Shown here: positions 44,618-53,232 of the stretch, piece after piece
How the letters are laid out: each line of letters starts with the position of its first letter
Position numbering within the stretch: the stretch's first letter is position 1
Assembly (NCBI GenBank): GCA_027459485.1
Contig: DAIDIG010000006.1
Location: 124,001-188,000, forward strand
Direction: 5' to 3'
DNA: 64,000 bases
From: Bdellovibrionales bacterium
Lineage (GTDB): Bacteria; Bdellovibrionota; Bdellovibrionia; Bdellovibrionales; UBA1609
Program-made: the position numbers and the translations under genes
The notes under the pieces: model-generated
The model's database searches: none
Seen by the model: the letters and a program-made list of their open reading frames with translations, nothing else
What the model was told of the DNA's origin: nothing

Positions 44618-45751
44618 ATGCTGACGGCTCTCGGGGCGATGCAACTCGCGATTTTAGAGGCTAAAAAAGGTTGGGGTCATGTGAGCCCAAACCCGCCGGT
44701 TGGGTGTGTGATCCTCGACAAAAGCGGTAATTTTTTAGCTAAAGGTCATCATCGCAAATTTGGCGGCGATCACGCCGAAATCGATGCGCTTAAAGAGGTG
44801 CGTGAACCAAAGCTTCTCGATGGCGCGACACTGTTTGTGACGTTAGAGCCATGCGCCCATCACGGTAAAACTCCACCATGTGCTGAGGCGCTAGCGAAAC
44901 TACCGCTTTCGAAAGTCGTATACGGGCTGGTTGACCCTAACCCTCTAGTGGCAGGCAAAGGGCTCGAGATTTTGAAAAGCGCAGGCAAAATTGTGCAATC
45001 GATCGCCAGCTTGGTGGGAGAGTCAAGCGCGTCGGTGAACGACGACCTCGAAGATTTGGCTGAGGTTTTTCTTTTCAATCAACGTGAGCGAAAGACTTTT
45101 GCATCGGTAAAAGTGGCCACCACGCTCGATGGCAACATGGCGCACGTATCGGGCGAGAGTCAGTGGCTCACGAGCGAAGAGGCGCGTGACCACGCGCAGT
45201 ATTTGAGGGGTCTGCACGATGCCGTAATAATCGGAGCGGGAACATTCCGCCATGATAATCCGCGGCTGAATGTGAGGCATGCGAAGTTTGAGAATAAAAA
45301 AAATCACGTCATTGTCGTCAACACTTCGGGGAGCTGTTTAGAAAAGATTGAAGACTCCGCCCTGTACCAAAGTCATGAACCGCGACGGATTATCGTAGCG
45401 GCCGGTGAATCGAATGCGTCTGTTTTGAAAAACAAGAGCAGTGACGTCGAGATATGGCTCCTGCCTGAGCGCGACGGTCTGATCGATTTGAGTTCTGTTT
45501 TGAAGAAAGCTTATGCGTCTGGCCTTATGTCTGTATTTGTCGAAGGCGGAGCTCGCTTGATTTCGCAGTTTATCGAGCACAATCACGCGCACCGCTTATA
45601 TCAGTTTATTGCGCCGCAAATTTTAGGGCGCAGATCCGGTCGGGCATTCACCGAAAGCGTGACCAGCCTAACTTTTGCCGCTCGAGTGACGATGAAGCGG
45701 CCCGTTTGGACACCTATGGGGCCGGATGTTTTACTATCGGGGCGATTTTAG
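44618..45751 (+). CDS. ribD: Bifunctional riboflavin biosynthesis deaminase/reductase
   Basis: A 377-residue enzyme with an N-terminal cytidine-deaminase-type zinc domain (NPPVGCVIL, GDHAEIDALKE, LEPCAHHGKTPPC) and a C-terminal dihydrofolate-reductase-like reductase (TTLDGNMAHVSGESQWLT, VFVEGGARLISQF). It carries out the second and third steps of riboflavin synthesis. No FMN riboswitch precedes it and the remaining rib genes are elsewhere. The ATG is 33 bases after hmgA, so it could be read through from that gene; ribosome site weak. Confidence 0.94.
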   Translation: MLTALGAMQLAILEAKKGWGHVSPNPPVGCVILDKSGNFLAKGHHRKFGGDHAEIDALKEVREPKLLDGATLFVTLEPCAHHGKTPPCAEALAKLPLSKVVYGLVDPNPLVAGKGLEILKSAGKIVQSIASLVGESSASVNDDLEDLAEVFLFNQRERKTFASVKVATTLDGNMAHVSGESQWLTSEEARDHAQYLRGLHDAVIIGAGTFRHDNPRLNVRHAKFENKKNHVIVVNTSGSCLEKIEDSALYQSHEPRRIIVAAGESNASVLKNKSSDVEIWLLPERDGLIDLSSVLKKAYASGLMSVFVEGGARLISQFIEHNHAHRLYQFIAPQILGRRSGRAFTESVTSLTFAARVTMKRPVWTPMGPDVLLSGRF

Positions 45752-45862
45752 GGCCCGTTTACTTGGTTAGACTTTTCTCCAGATTTTTTAATTTGCGCCA
45801 ATTCCGATATGTAACATGCCGATATGTCATTTAGACGTATGACTGAGGCAAGAGTGCTGACT

Positions 45863-46684
45863 ATGCAAACGCTGTACGGCGATTTGATCGCTAAATCTCT
45901 GCGCGACGGTGTGGACTGGGATTCCATTCATGTATCTGAGTCCATCGGCCCTTCCGATGTTTTGAAGCTCGCGGTCGATCAATCGCGCGCGCATATTATC
46001 CAGACTAAAAATCCGTTTTTTGCTCATGATTTAAACACGGCGGCCCTGGTGTCGACGCATAATTCGGCACTTTCAGAATTCCCCGTCTCAGCAATTTTAG
46101 CTCCGGAAAATTACGGGCAAAAAAGTAACGGCGAACTGACTATTTTCGAACAGTCATTTGTCGCCTCAGGTGAAAAGGCGCAGATACTTCAAAACGTCGA
46201 AGCCACGTTAGGCCAGCACTCCATACCGGGCTCGCTGACGGCCGACATTGTCCTTATGGCTGACGAGCTCATTACGAACGCGCTCTTTAACGCTCCGTTT
46301 GTCGACCTAGAAAACACGCAGCCTGGAGCTGCGCGTGAAGACGAAATAGCAACCGCACCAGAAAAATCAGCCCGACTTTTTATGGGGCTGGATAAAAACC
46401 GTGTGGTCGTAGGCTGCAAAGATTTATTCGGTACATTAAACGCCAACAAATTATTCACCCGCATCAAGAATTGCTACGATACATCGGTTGGCGATAATAT
46501 CAATCTAACGGGTGCGGGCGGCGCGGGTATTGGCTCGTACTTAATTTTCAATTCCTCGGCCAGTTATTTTGCGGAGGTGAAAATCGGGTCACATACGACA
46601 ATCTGTTGTACGGCGCCTTTGCGCATGAGCAGTCGGGCACGACTCAGTATTGCCAAAAACTTACATTGTTTGTCTTACAAATGA
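45863..46684 (+). CDS. GHKL-type ATPase, anti-sigma/switch-kinase-like
   Basis: A histidine-kinase-like ATPase domain of about 270 residues with no kinase dimerisation domain. The N-box is ADIVLMADELITNALFNAP and the glycine-rich lid INLTGAGGAGIGSYLIF; between them is LFMGLDKNRVVVGCKD. This is the RsbW/SpoIIAB-like form that phosphorylates STAS partners. The gene directly before a STAS-like protein supports such a role. In-frame ATGs at 45824, 45839 and 45863; the last has AAGAG at a suitable distance. Two copies of CCGATATGT lie at 45804 and 45819, overlapping the earliest ATG. Confidence 0.75.
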   Translation: MQTLYGDLIAKSLRDGVDWDSIHVSESIGPSDVLKLAVDQSRAHIIQTKNPFFAHDLNTAALVSTHNSALSEFPVSAILAPENYGQKSNGELTIFEQSFVASGEKAQILQNVEATLGQHSIPGSLTADIVLMADELITNALFNAPFVDLENTQPGAAREDEIATAPEKSARLFMGLDKNRVVVGCKDLFGTLNANKLFTRIKNCYDTSVGDNINLTGAGGAGIGSYLIFNSSASYFAEVKIGSHTTICCTAPLRMSSRARLSIAKNLHCLSYK

Positions 46685-46702
46685 GCAAAATGAAGGAGCA
46701 AC

Positions 46703-47176
46703 ATGGGACAATTTAAAGCGGAAAAAAATCAAAATGGCGGAGAAGTGGTCATACGCATGGTTGGCCATATCGATGAAGATGCAACTTTCAATGGCCTCAC
46801 GTTGGATGGGGCAAGTAAGATCACTTTAGAGCTTGAAGGCGTCAGTGCTATTAATTCTTGCGGAATTCGTGAGTGGATCAAATGGGTGCGGACAGCTCCC
46901 GAATCAGCGCAGCTTGTGTACAAAAAATGCCCGAAGGTGATCGTCGACCAAATCAATATGGTCTCGGGATTTTTACCAACCAACGGCAAGGTGGAGTCAT
47001 TCTTTGTGCCCTACTATTCGGATGCTTCCGGTTCAGAGAAAATGGTGCTGTTTTCAGAGGGTAAGGAGTTTAAGGGGCAAGAACTCTTCCCGCCCGGTGA
47101 AGTGAAAGACGATTCGGGCGAAGCGATGGAAATGGACGTTATCGAGGCAAAATATTTTAAATTTTTGCAAAAGTGA
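46703..47176 (+). CDS. STAS-like (anti-anti-sigma-type) protein
   Basis: A 157-residue protein whose first 100 residues follow the STAS pattern: MVGHIDEDATF, ITLELEGVSAINSCGIREWI with a serine at the usual phosphorylation site, and the following helix. The C-terminal 50 residues are an acidic extension ending in a hydrophobic tail (VIEAKYFKFLQK). Would be the partner of the GHKL ATPase upstream. ATGAAGGAGC precedes the ATG. The next gene begins at its stop. Confidence 0.8.
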   Translation: MGQFKAEKNQNGGEVVIRMVGHIDEDATFNGLTLDGASKITLELEGVSAINSCGIREWIKWVRTAPESAQLVYKKCPKVIVDQINMVSGFLPTNGKVESFFVPYYSDASGSEKMVLFSEGKEFKGQELFPPGEVKDDSGEAMEMDVIEAKYFKFLQK

Positions 47177-49032
47177 TGGAATACACATTTTTCGACGGCT
47201 TAATAGATTCGGTTTTTGTGGTTGGACCTGACCGCGAGGTGATCTATTGCAACGAAGCCGCCGCTAAACTGTGTGATTCTTCGGTCAAGAGGCTCGCGCG
47301 GCGCAAACCGATTTTCGACTTCATCGAATTTTCGAATAAGAATTTGTTTATCATGCCAGCGGGGAGTGTGGGGCTGACCGAGCCGGCGCCCTACCAAGAG
47401 ATCGAGTTCACGCTCAAATCCAACGCTAAGCGCGGCAAAGTTCAGTTGGCAATTCAACCGTTCAAGGAGCCGTCGGGTGAAAAACGTTGGGTGGTTATCG
47501 CGCGAGATGTGACGATTGAAGAAGTCCTTCATGCGAAATATCACAAGCAACTCGAAGAAAAAGAAAGTTACATTCAACAATTGCAAGACGCGCGCAGAAA
47601 GTTAGAAGACTACTCCAAAAATTTGGAGCAAATGGTCGAAACTCGGACTCACGAGGTCAAAAGCGCAAACGTAATGTTGAACGCGATCATGAACAGCCTC
47701 GGGCAGGGTTTTTTCGGCTTTGACTCGAACGGCGACTGTCTTGATTTTTACACTCTGGCATGTCGTGATATTCTTGAAGCGGCGCCGGCGAAACAAAAGG
47801 TTTGGGATGTGCTCAAAGTCCCGACCAAAGAAAGACCGACATTCAATATGTGGATGAAGGCTGTGTTTTCAGAATCTTTGCCGTTTGATTCGTTGCGGGA
47901 GTTGGGCCCCTCACAATTTCAACACTCGCAAGGTCGGCATATCCATCTGGAGTACTTCCCGATCCGCGACGATGCGGGTGCGATTCGAAATATTGTCGTT
48001 GTCGCAACGGATAGAACGTCTGAAGTTTTAGCTAATCAAGCGCTCGAACGCGAAAAGAAGTTCGCGAAAATGATCGTTAAACTTGTGACGAACCGACGCC
48101 AATTCACGCAGTTTCTGAAAAGCGCGGCTCAATCTATTGATCAAATTCGCGCCACTACGTTTGACGAAGAAGAGCGAAAGGCGCTTTACCGCACCCTCCA
48201 CACGCTTGAAGGGGAGGCCGGTATCCACTCCGTGCAAGAACTTTGGGTTGGCGCGCGAAAGTGCCAACAAGCTTTGCAACTCATCGACAAAACCGAGTTT
48301 GACAAATCGCTCAGTGAAATGCGCGCTCAGTATGAGCAGTTTCTTTCAGCCAATCGTAACTTGTTTCGCAGTTTGGGCGTGCTCGAGGTCGACGAACAAA
48401 TCGAAATATCTCGTGGCGAAGTTAAAATGCTTTTGCGTCGATTTGAAAAAATGGGTCTCGAGCAAAAATATCGTGATGTTTTAGTTGAACAGCTCGAGAA
48501 GGAGCCGGTCGCGCGGCTTTTGTCTCATTATGAGAGCGCACTTCAACTTTTGTCGGCTAAACTTGAAAAGAAATTAGCTCCGCTCAAAATTATCGGTGGT
48601 GAGCACCGTGTGTTCGCGGAACCGTACAAAAATCTCTTTTCTTCGTTTATTCATTTGTTTCGCAATTGTATCGATCACGGTATCGAATTACCCGAAGTTC
48701 GTATAGCCGCGGGCAAACCAGAAGATGGGCACATCGAGATTCGGATTGAGCCATTTTCTCGCGGTAATGACGCATGGATGCGAATTCGAATTTCAGACGA
48801 CGGTGCTGGTATCCCGCCTGAAATCCTACCGCGGGTTTTTGAGTCTGGTTTCAGCACACGCAAAGAAGTCGGGGAGTTTTCGGGACGTGGCGTTGGCATG
48901 AATGTAATTGCCGTCGAAGCCGAGACGTTAGGTGGCTCGGCGCGTATCGAGTCAGCCGTGGGTAAAGGCACCGCGGTTATTATTGAAGTTCCAGACGTTC
49001 GACATATTGCGAGTTATAGGGCCGCTGCTTAA
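47176..49032 (+). CDS. PAS-HPt-ATPase signalling kinase (CheA-like layout)
   Basis: A 618-residue cytoplasmic protein. A PAS-type sensor covers residues 5-115 (DSVFVVGPDREVIYCNEAA), a coiled coil about 118-165, a second PAS-like domain about 168-285, and an HPt-like helical domain with the probable phospho-histidine in LYRTLHTLEGEAG (about residue 342). The ATPase has N-box HLFRNCIDHGIE, G1 ISDDGAGIP and G2 GRGVGMNVI. Kinase with histidine on an HPt module and no HisKA domain is the CheA scheme, but the CheA dimerisation and CheW domains are missing. Its start ATG overlaps the STAS gene stop; GTG three bases earlier is also possible. Its likely target is the receiver gene that follows. Confidence 0.85.
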   Translation: MEYTFFDGLIDSVFVVGPDREVIYCNEAAAKLCDSSVKRLARRKPIFDFIEFSNKNLFIMPAGSVGLTEPAPYQEIEFTLKSNAKRGKVQLAIQPFKEPSGEKRWVVIARDVTIEEVLHAKYHKQLEEKESYIQQLQDARRKLEDYSKNLEQMVETRTHEVKSANVMLNAIMNSLGQGFFGFDSNGDCLDFYTLACRDILEAAPAKQKVWDVLKVPTKERPTFNMWMKAVFSESLPFDSLRELGPSQFQHSQGRHIHLEYFPIRDDAGAIRNIVVVATDRTSEVLANQALEREKKFAKMIVKLVTNRRQFTQFLKSAAQSIDQIRATTFDEEERKALYRTLHTLEGEAGIHSVQELWVGARKCQQALQLIDKTEFDKSLSEMRAQYEQFLSANRNLFRSLGVLEVDEQIEISRGEVKMLLRRFEKMGLEQKYRDVLVEQLEKEPVARLLSHYESALQLLSAKLEKKLAPLKIIGGEHRVFAEPYKNLFSSFIHLFRNCIDHGIELPEVRIAAGKPEDGHIEIRIEPFSRGNDAWMRIRISDDGAGIPPEILPRVFESGFSTRKEVGEFSGRGVGMNVIAVEAETLGGSARIESAVGKGTAVIIEVPDVRHIASYRAAA

Positions 49033-49056
49033 ACTGGCCATTGTACGAGGTTTTTT

Positions 49057-49470
49057 GTGTTCCCTAAAGAATCGCACATATTAGTGGTCGACGACTCAAT
49101 CAATATTCGAAATATCATTTGTGATAATTTGAAACGCATCGGTTTTTCGCGAATGGAGACCGCCCCAGACGCCAATGAAGCCTTTAGTAAACTTGTTTCG
49201 TTTTCTAAAACACCGAATCCATTTACGCTCATTTTGTCGGATCTCAACATGCCGGGCCCTTCCGGTCTCGATTTTTTGAAACAAGTTCGCGAAATTGAAA
49301 AGTTCAAAGACATCCCTTTTGTTTTGATCACAACTGAAAGCGAAAAGCAGGCCGTCATTCAAGCAGCCATGTCGGGCGTGAGCGCCTATATCGTCAAACC
49401 GTTCAATCTTGAATCACTGACTAAGCGGCTACAAGAGGCGTGGAAAAAGCATCATCCTACGTCCAACTAG
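49057..49470 (+). CDS. CheY-like single-domain response regulator
   Basis: A 137-residue receiver without an output domain: acidic pair HILVVDDS, phospho-acceptor aspartate in LILSDLNMPGPSGLD, Thr in VLITTESE and the conserved lysine in AYIVKPF. GTG start at 49057 with GAGG upstream. It lies 24 bases after the PAS-HPt-ATPase kinase and is probably its phosphate acceptor. Confidence 0.93.
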   Translation: MFPKESHILVVDDSINIRNIICDNLKRIGFSRMETAPDANEAFSKLVSFSKTPNPFTLILSDLNMPGPSGLDFLKQVREIEKFKDIPFVLITTESEKQAVIQAAMSGVSAYIVKPFNLESLTKRLQEAWKKHHPTSN

Positions 49471-49555
49471 TGCCGCGTGAGCCGTCCAAATTAAGCAGGC
49501 CTAAGGTCTTGAGTCACTCCATAATTATAGCAAATTTGCCGATATAGAATTGGAT

Positions 49556-51493
49556 ATGAAAAAAACTGAAATCAACGTATTGATCGTTGAAGATGACAAG
49601 TCGCTACTGGCCGCCCTGGCTGAAGGATTGAAACGCCTTGGATATCGGGCCGTGCCGGTTGCCCGACCGGACGAAGCTGAAAGTGTCATCAAAATCAAAC
49701 CGATTCACGCTCTCATTGTTGACGTCATGTTGCCCGGCAAAAATGGCGTCGATCTCGTGAAGCGGCTCAAAGAAAACTTGCTTGAAGGTGCCACTATCTT
49801 TTTTGTTTCAGGAATTTACCGCGACAAATCTTTTGCCACCGAGGCAATTCGAGAGACCGGTGCGGCTGAATTCTTTCTGAAGCCGTTTAACATCGAAGAT
49901 CTTTTGAAAGCTATAGATAAGCAGCTTTTGAGTTATGTGGATGTCCCAAATATCGATTTGTATAGCCTGCTGGCCCTACCGTTCGCCTCCGAGCGCGAGC
50001 GGCGAAAGGCGCTCGATCATATTGAATCTATCTCCGGCTTTGATTTGCCGTTTGTATTCTGCATTCTCTCCGATTCGAAAAGTTCAGGTCATTTAAATAT
50101 TGTTGACGAAAGGCAGAATATTTCGGGCATCACATTCTGCCAGGGCAACGTCGTCAAGATTGACAGCGAAAACACGATCTTACAGACAAAAAAATTGCTA
50201 ATTCAACATGGGTTTGTCACTGAACTTGAGCTCAGTGAACTCAAAGCTAAGGACCGCGATATTGTGAAAGCCTTAATCAACGAAGGTCTCATGAGCCCGC
50301 ATGTTCCGACGCTTATTCAGACTGAAACGATCTTTCATGAAATCACGAAACTCATCGGCCCTGAAAAAATCAGCATCAACTTTGTGCCCGATAGAAAAAT
50401 TGAACCGGATCCGAAACACCTTGACATGGGCGTGATGATTCATCAACTGAATGAACTTGTTAAATCGAAAATCCCCAAGGCTTGGCTAAAGACCTTCTAT
50501 TCGCCTTGGCAGGGGTTTCCAATTCAGCAGGGGCCGGGCTTTAAAGACTTGGCAAGTCTGATGAACTTATCGACGCTCACGTCGGCAAGTAAACTCATCC
50601 CGGCAATCAGAGACGGCGTTACGATCGACGAGCTGTTGGCGGGCAAAATCGTCAACGAGGACGTTTTCTTTCAGGCGCTCCATATGTTGATGCTCAGACG
50701 CGTGTTTGTCTTCAAAGAGACCCGTAAGACTGTAAACGTCGCCGAACAAGTCAATCGAATACGATCGATGTTTGACGCAATAAATGGCAAAAATCCGTTT
50801 CAGATATTCAAATATTTCGGTTTGACCGATAATCCGAAGGCCGCCGACGTAGCACGGGTCTATAAGGAATTCGCGAAAGCCAATCACCCCGATACTCTGC
50901 CGTCCAAAATCGATCCGGTTGTCAAAAAAATGAATGACGAGCTCTTTTCGAAAGTGACAGCCGCGTATGAGATTTTGAGTAACGATGAAAAGCGGACAGG
51001 ATTCCTGAATACGCTCAAGCAAGCTGAGGCCGAGTTACAAATAAAAAGCGACGATCTTGTGACGGCTGCCGCCAATTCCTTAAATAAGGGCCGCTATTCT
51101 GAGGGCCTTCAATTGTTACAAAAGGCAGAAAAACTCTATTCGTCTGAGCGATGTCGCCTCCATTTAATTTGGGCGAAACTCAAGGTAGACGGGGAAATAC
51201 CCGGCGAAAAATTGCCGGAGACTGAAAGGGAGTTGCGGGGCCTATCTGTTGGAATGCGCAATACAGGCCTGTGGCATTACGTGTACGGGCTTTTCAAGCT
51301 GCAAAGCGGTGACCTGAAATCCGCCGGGGACTATGTACGAAAAGCGCTTGAGCTCGATGCCAACTTAATGGACGCGCGTCGCGAGTTGGTCGCAATAAAG
51401 GCAAAAACACCAAAGCAGATCACAACAGAAGATATATTGACGGGTGACATTTCCACTGTCATTAAAGGCTTTTTTAAGAAAAAAGGCGCCTAA
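49556..51493 (+). CDS. Receiver-DUF4388-J-domain-TPR protein
   Basis: A 645-residue multi-domain regulator. The N-terminal receiver has acid pocket VEDD and phospho-acceptor in LIVDVMLPGKNG, about residue 56, with lysine in FFLKPF. The middle region (SGHLNIVD, GITFCQGNVVKID, LLIQHGFVTELELSELKAK) resembles a DUF4388/PATAN module. A DnaJ-like J domain follows with the HPD tripeptide in FAKANHPDTLPS and AYEILSNDEKR. TPR-type helices end the chain (AANSLNKGRYSEGLQLLQKA, GDLKSAGDYVRKALELD). It probably links phospho-signalling to Hsp70. Start could be ATG 49556 or TTG 49550; the latter sits near GCCGATAT (49538-49545). Confidence 0.8.
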   Translation: MKKTEINVLIVEDDKSLLAALAEGLKRLGYRAVPVARPDEAESVIKIKPIHALIVDVMLPGKNGVDLVKRLKENLLEGATIFFVSGIYRDKSFATEAIRETGAAEFFLKPFNIEDLLKAIDKQLLSYVDVPNIDLYSLLALPFASERERRKALDHIESISGFDLPFVFCILSDSKSSGHLNIVDERQNISGITFCQGNVVKIDSENTILQTKKLLIQHGFVTELELSELKAKDRDIVKALINEGLMSPHVPTLIQTETIFHEITKLIGPEKISINFVPDRKIEPDPKHLDMGVMIHQLNELVKSKIPKAWLKTFYSPWQGFPIQQGPGFKDLASLMNLSTLTSASKLIPAIRDGVTIDELLAGKIVNEDVFFQALHMLMLRRVFVFKETRKTVNVAEQVNRIRSMFDAINGKNPFQIFKYFGLTDNPKAADVARVYKEFAKANHPDTLPSKIDPVVKKMNDELFSKVTAAYEILSNDEKRTGFLNTLKQAEAELQIKSDDLVTAAANSLNKGRYSEGLQLLQKAEKLYSSERCRLHLIWAKLKVDGEIPGEKLPETERELRGLSVGMRNTGLWHYVYGLFKLQSGDLKSAGDYVRKALELDANLMDARRELVAIKAKTPKQITTEDILTGDISTVIKGFFKKKGA

Positions 51494-51515
51494 TTCGGAT
51501 CGGCAGGGAATATAT

Positions 51516-52256
51516 TTGGACCTCAATGTTGTGCTCGTCGGGTCGCTGTACTCACGAAATGTCGGCTATGTTTCACGTGCCATGGCAAACATGGGGGCCA
51601 ATCGGCTGATTTTAATCGATTGCAAATGCGATTACGATCTGAACGCGCGTGAAGGCGCGGCCGGGGCACAAACCCATCTGTTAACCGCCACCCGATATAC
51701 TTCATGGAGTGAATTTTTCGCGCAAGAGAAAGACGGAATTCGCATCGCCTTCAGCGCACGACAAAAGAAAGAGACCGACACGCTTTCATTCGAAGGGCGG
51801 CTCATTGAACTGCAGACGGACGAGCGCAACATCGGCACTCCCTATTATTTAATCTTCGGACCGGAGGATCATGGCCTATCTAATGCGGACGTCGAATTCG
51901 CTCATTATATTTGCGCCCTGCCAATCTATGGCCCCTTCAAAAGCTTGAATCTTTCTCACGCAGTTTTGGTGGCTCTCTATATTTTTCAATCGACCCAGTT
52001 GCGACTCGACAGCGAAGTGTCCGACGTGGGGAGTACAGCTGTCGCCGGCCCAACTCATTCCGACGATCGTTTTTTCTTCCCGAGCGAGGCTATCCAAAAC
52101 TGGCTCACCACACTCGGCTTTGAAATTGGCGACCGCCGCACCGACGCTTACAAAATTATGAAGCGGATTTTGCTGTCAAATCGCGCGACCCCAAAAGAAC
52201 TTCGAGTGTTAGAGGCGATCGTCCAACAAACTGTGCGTAAACTGAAAAATCAATAA
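51516..52256 (+). CDS. SpoU/TrmH-family RNA 2'-O-methyltransferase, TrmJ-like
   Basis: SPOUT-fold methyltransferase of about 246 residues. The N-terminus LNVVLVGSLYSRNVGYVSRAMANMG is the TrmJ-like opening, NIGTPYYLIFGPEDHGLSNADV the second motif and PIYGPFKSLNLSHAVLVALY the third, forming the AdoMet-binding knot. TrmJ enzymes modify position 32 of tRNA; that role is family knowledge. The start chosen is TTG at 51516, with AGGGA upstream; a longer frame back to 51444 overlaps the previous gene and has no conserved residues. It converges on hldD with a seven-base overlap. Confidence 0.88.
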   Translation: MDLNVVLVGSLYSRNVGYVSRAMANMGANRLILIDCKCDYDLNAREGAAGAQTHLLTATRYTSWSEFFAQEKDGIRIAFSARQKKETDTLSFEGRLIELQTDERNIGTPYYLIFGPEDHGLSNADVEFAHYICALPIYGPFKSLNLSHAVLVALYIFQSTQLRLDSEVSDVGSTAVAGPTHSDDRFFFPSEAIQNWLTTLGFEIGDRRTDAYKIMKRILLSNRATPKELRVLEAIVQQTVRKLKNQ

Positions 52257-53224
52257 TACGGATCACTCGCGAGCAGATAACTTTTCACGTAGTCGGCAAC
52301 GCCGTCCTCGAGATTGAAGCGCGGCTCTGAAAGGCGCTGCAATTGGGCTTTTTTCATTACAGCTTCAGTGAAGTATTGGTACTGGTTGCGAATTGATGTG
52401 GGCACGTCGATCCAGTCTATATTCACCGGTTGACCCATTTCTTTGAATACAGCTTCGGCCAAGCTCAACCAAGTGCGCGCGCGGCCATATCCCAAATTGT
52501 AAATGCCCGAAGCGAACAATTTGTTTTGAAAGATTTCGACCATCCAGCGCGCGATATCCTTTACGTAGACAAAATCACGCAGCTGCTCTCCGTCTTTGTA
52601 TTCGGGGCTGTGGGAGCGAAAAAGTCTCAAGCGACCGGAGCTTTTGATTTGAAGAAACGCTTTGTAGACGACGCTCGCCATTTCGCCCTTATGGTATTCG
52701 TTCGGGCCATAGACGTTGAAAAATCGCAAACCCGCCCAATGCGTCGGCGCTTTGGCTTGCTCCAGCGCCCACACGTCAAAATCACGCTTCGAACGGCCGT
52801 ATAAATTCAATGGCAAAAATGCTTTCGGGTCCGTTGTATCGTCAAACCCTTTTTCACCGCCGCCGTAAACGGCGCCACTGCTGGCATAGATAAAAGGAAT
52901 ATTCTTTTCGGCGCAATAACCGAACAGCGTTTTTGGTAGATCTATATTGTTCGTTACCAGTTTCTCCCAATCTGTTTCAGTCGTGGCTGAAATGGCGCCC
53001 ATGTGAAAAATGGCTTCGGGTGCGTTGGTGTCCGGAAGCGATAAAAGACAATTCAAAAAATCAGAGGGATTGAAGAATTTCTGGTAGCGGGTTTTACTGA
53101 GGGGCTCGGATCTTTCAATTAAATTCACGGTGTCAACGCAAACTATATCGTCGCGCCCGAGTTCATTAAGAAGCCGGACAAGAACGGACCCAATAAAACC
53201 ATTGGCGCCAGTGACTACGAGCAT
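52250..53224 (-). CDS. hldD: ADP-L-glycero-D-manno-heptose 6-epimerase
   Basis: Short-chain dehydrogenase/reductase enzyme that makes the heptose donor for the LPS inner core. NADP-binding start VVTGANGFIGSVL, FHMGAISATTETD, catalytic SSGAVYG and YGRSKRDFD (Y-x3-K), and GLRFFNVYGPNEYHK identify HldD. Length 324 is usual. ATG at 53224 is nine bases after the SelO-like stop; a frame start at 53242 overlaps it, and AAGGA touches that ATG. Probably translated by coupling with the upstream gene. Confidence 0.95.
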   Translation of the reverse strand: MLVVTGANGFIGSVLVRLLNELGRDDIVCVDTVNLIERSEPLSKTRYQKFFNPSDFLNCLLSLPDTNAPEAIFHMGAISATTETDWEKLVTNNIDLPKTLFGYCAEKNIPFIYASSGAVYGGGEKGFDDTTDPKAFLPLNLYGRSKRDFDVWALEQAKAPTHWAGLRFFNVYGPNEYHKGEMASVVYKAFLQIKSSGRLRLFRSHSPEYKDGEQLRDFVYVKDIARWMVEIFQNKLFASGIYNLGYGRARTWLSLAEAVFKEMGQPVNIDWIDVPTSIRNQYQYFTEAVMKKAQLQRLSEPRFNLEDGVADYVKSYLLASDPYY

Positions 53225-53232
53225 AGTTTTTT

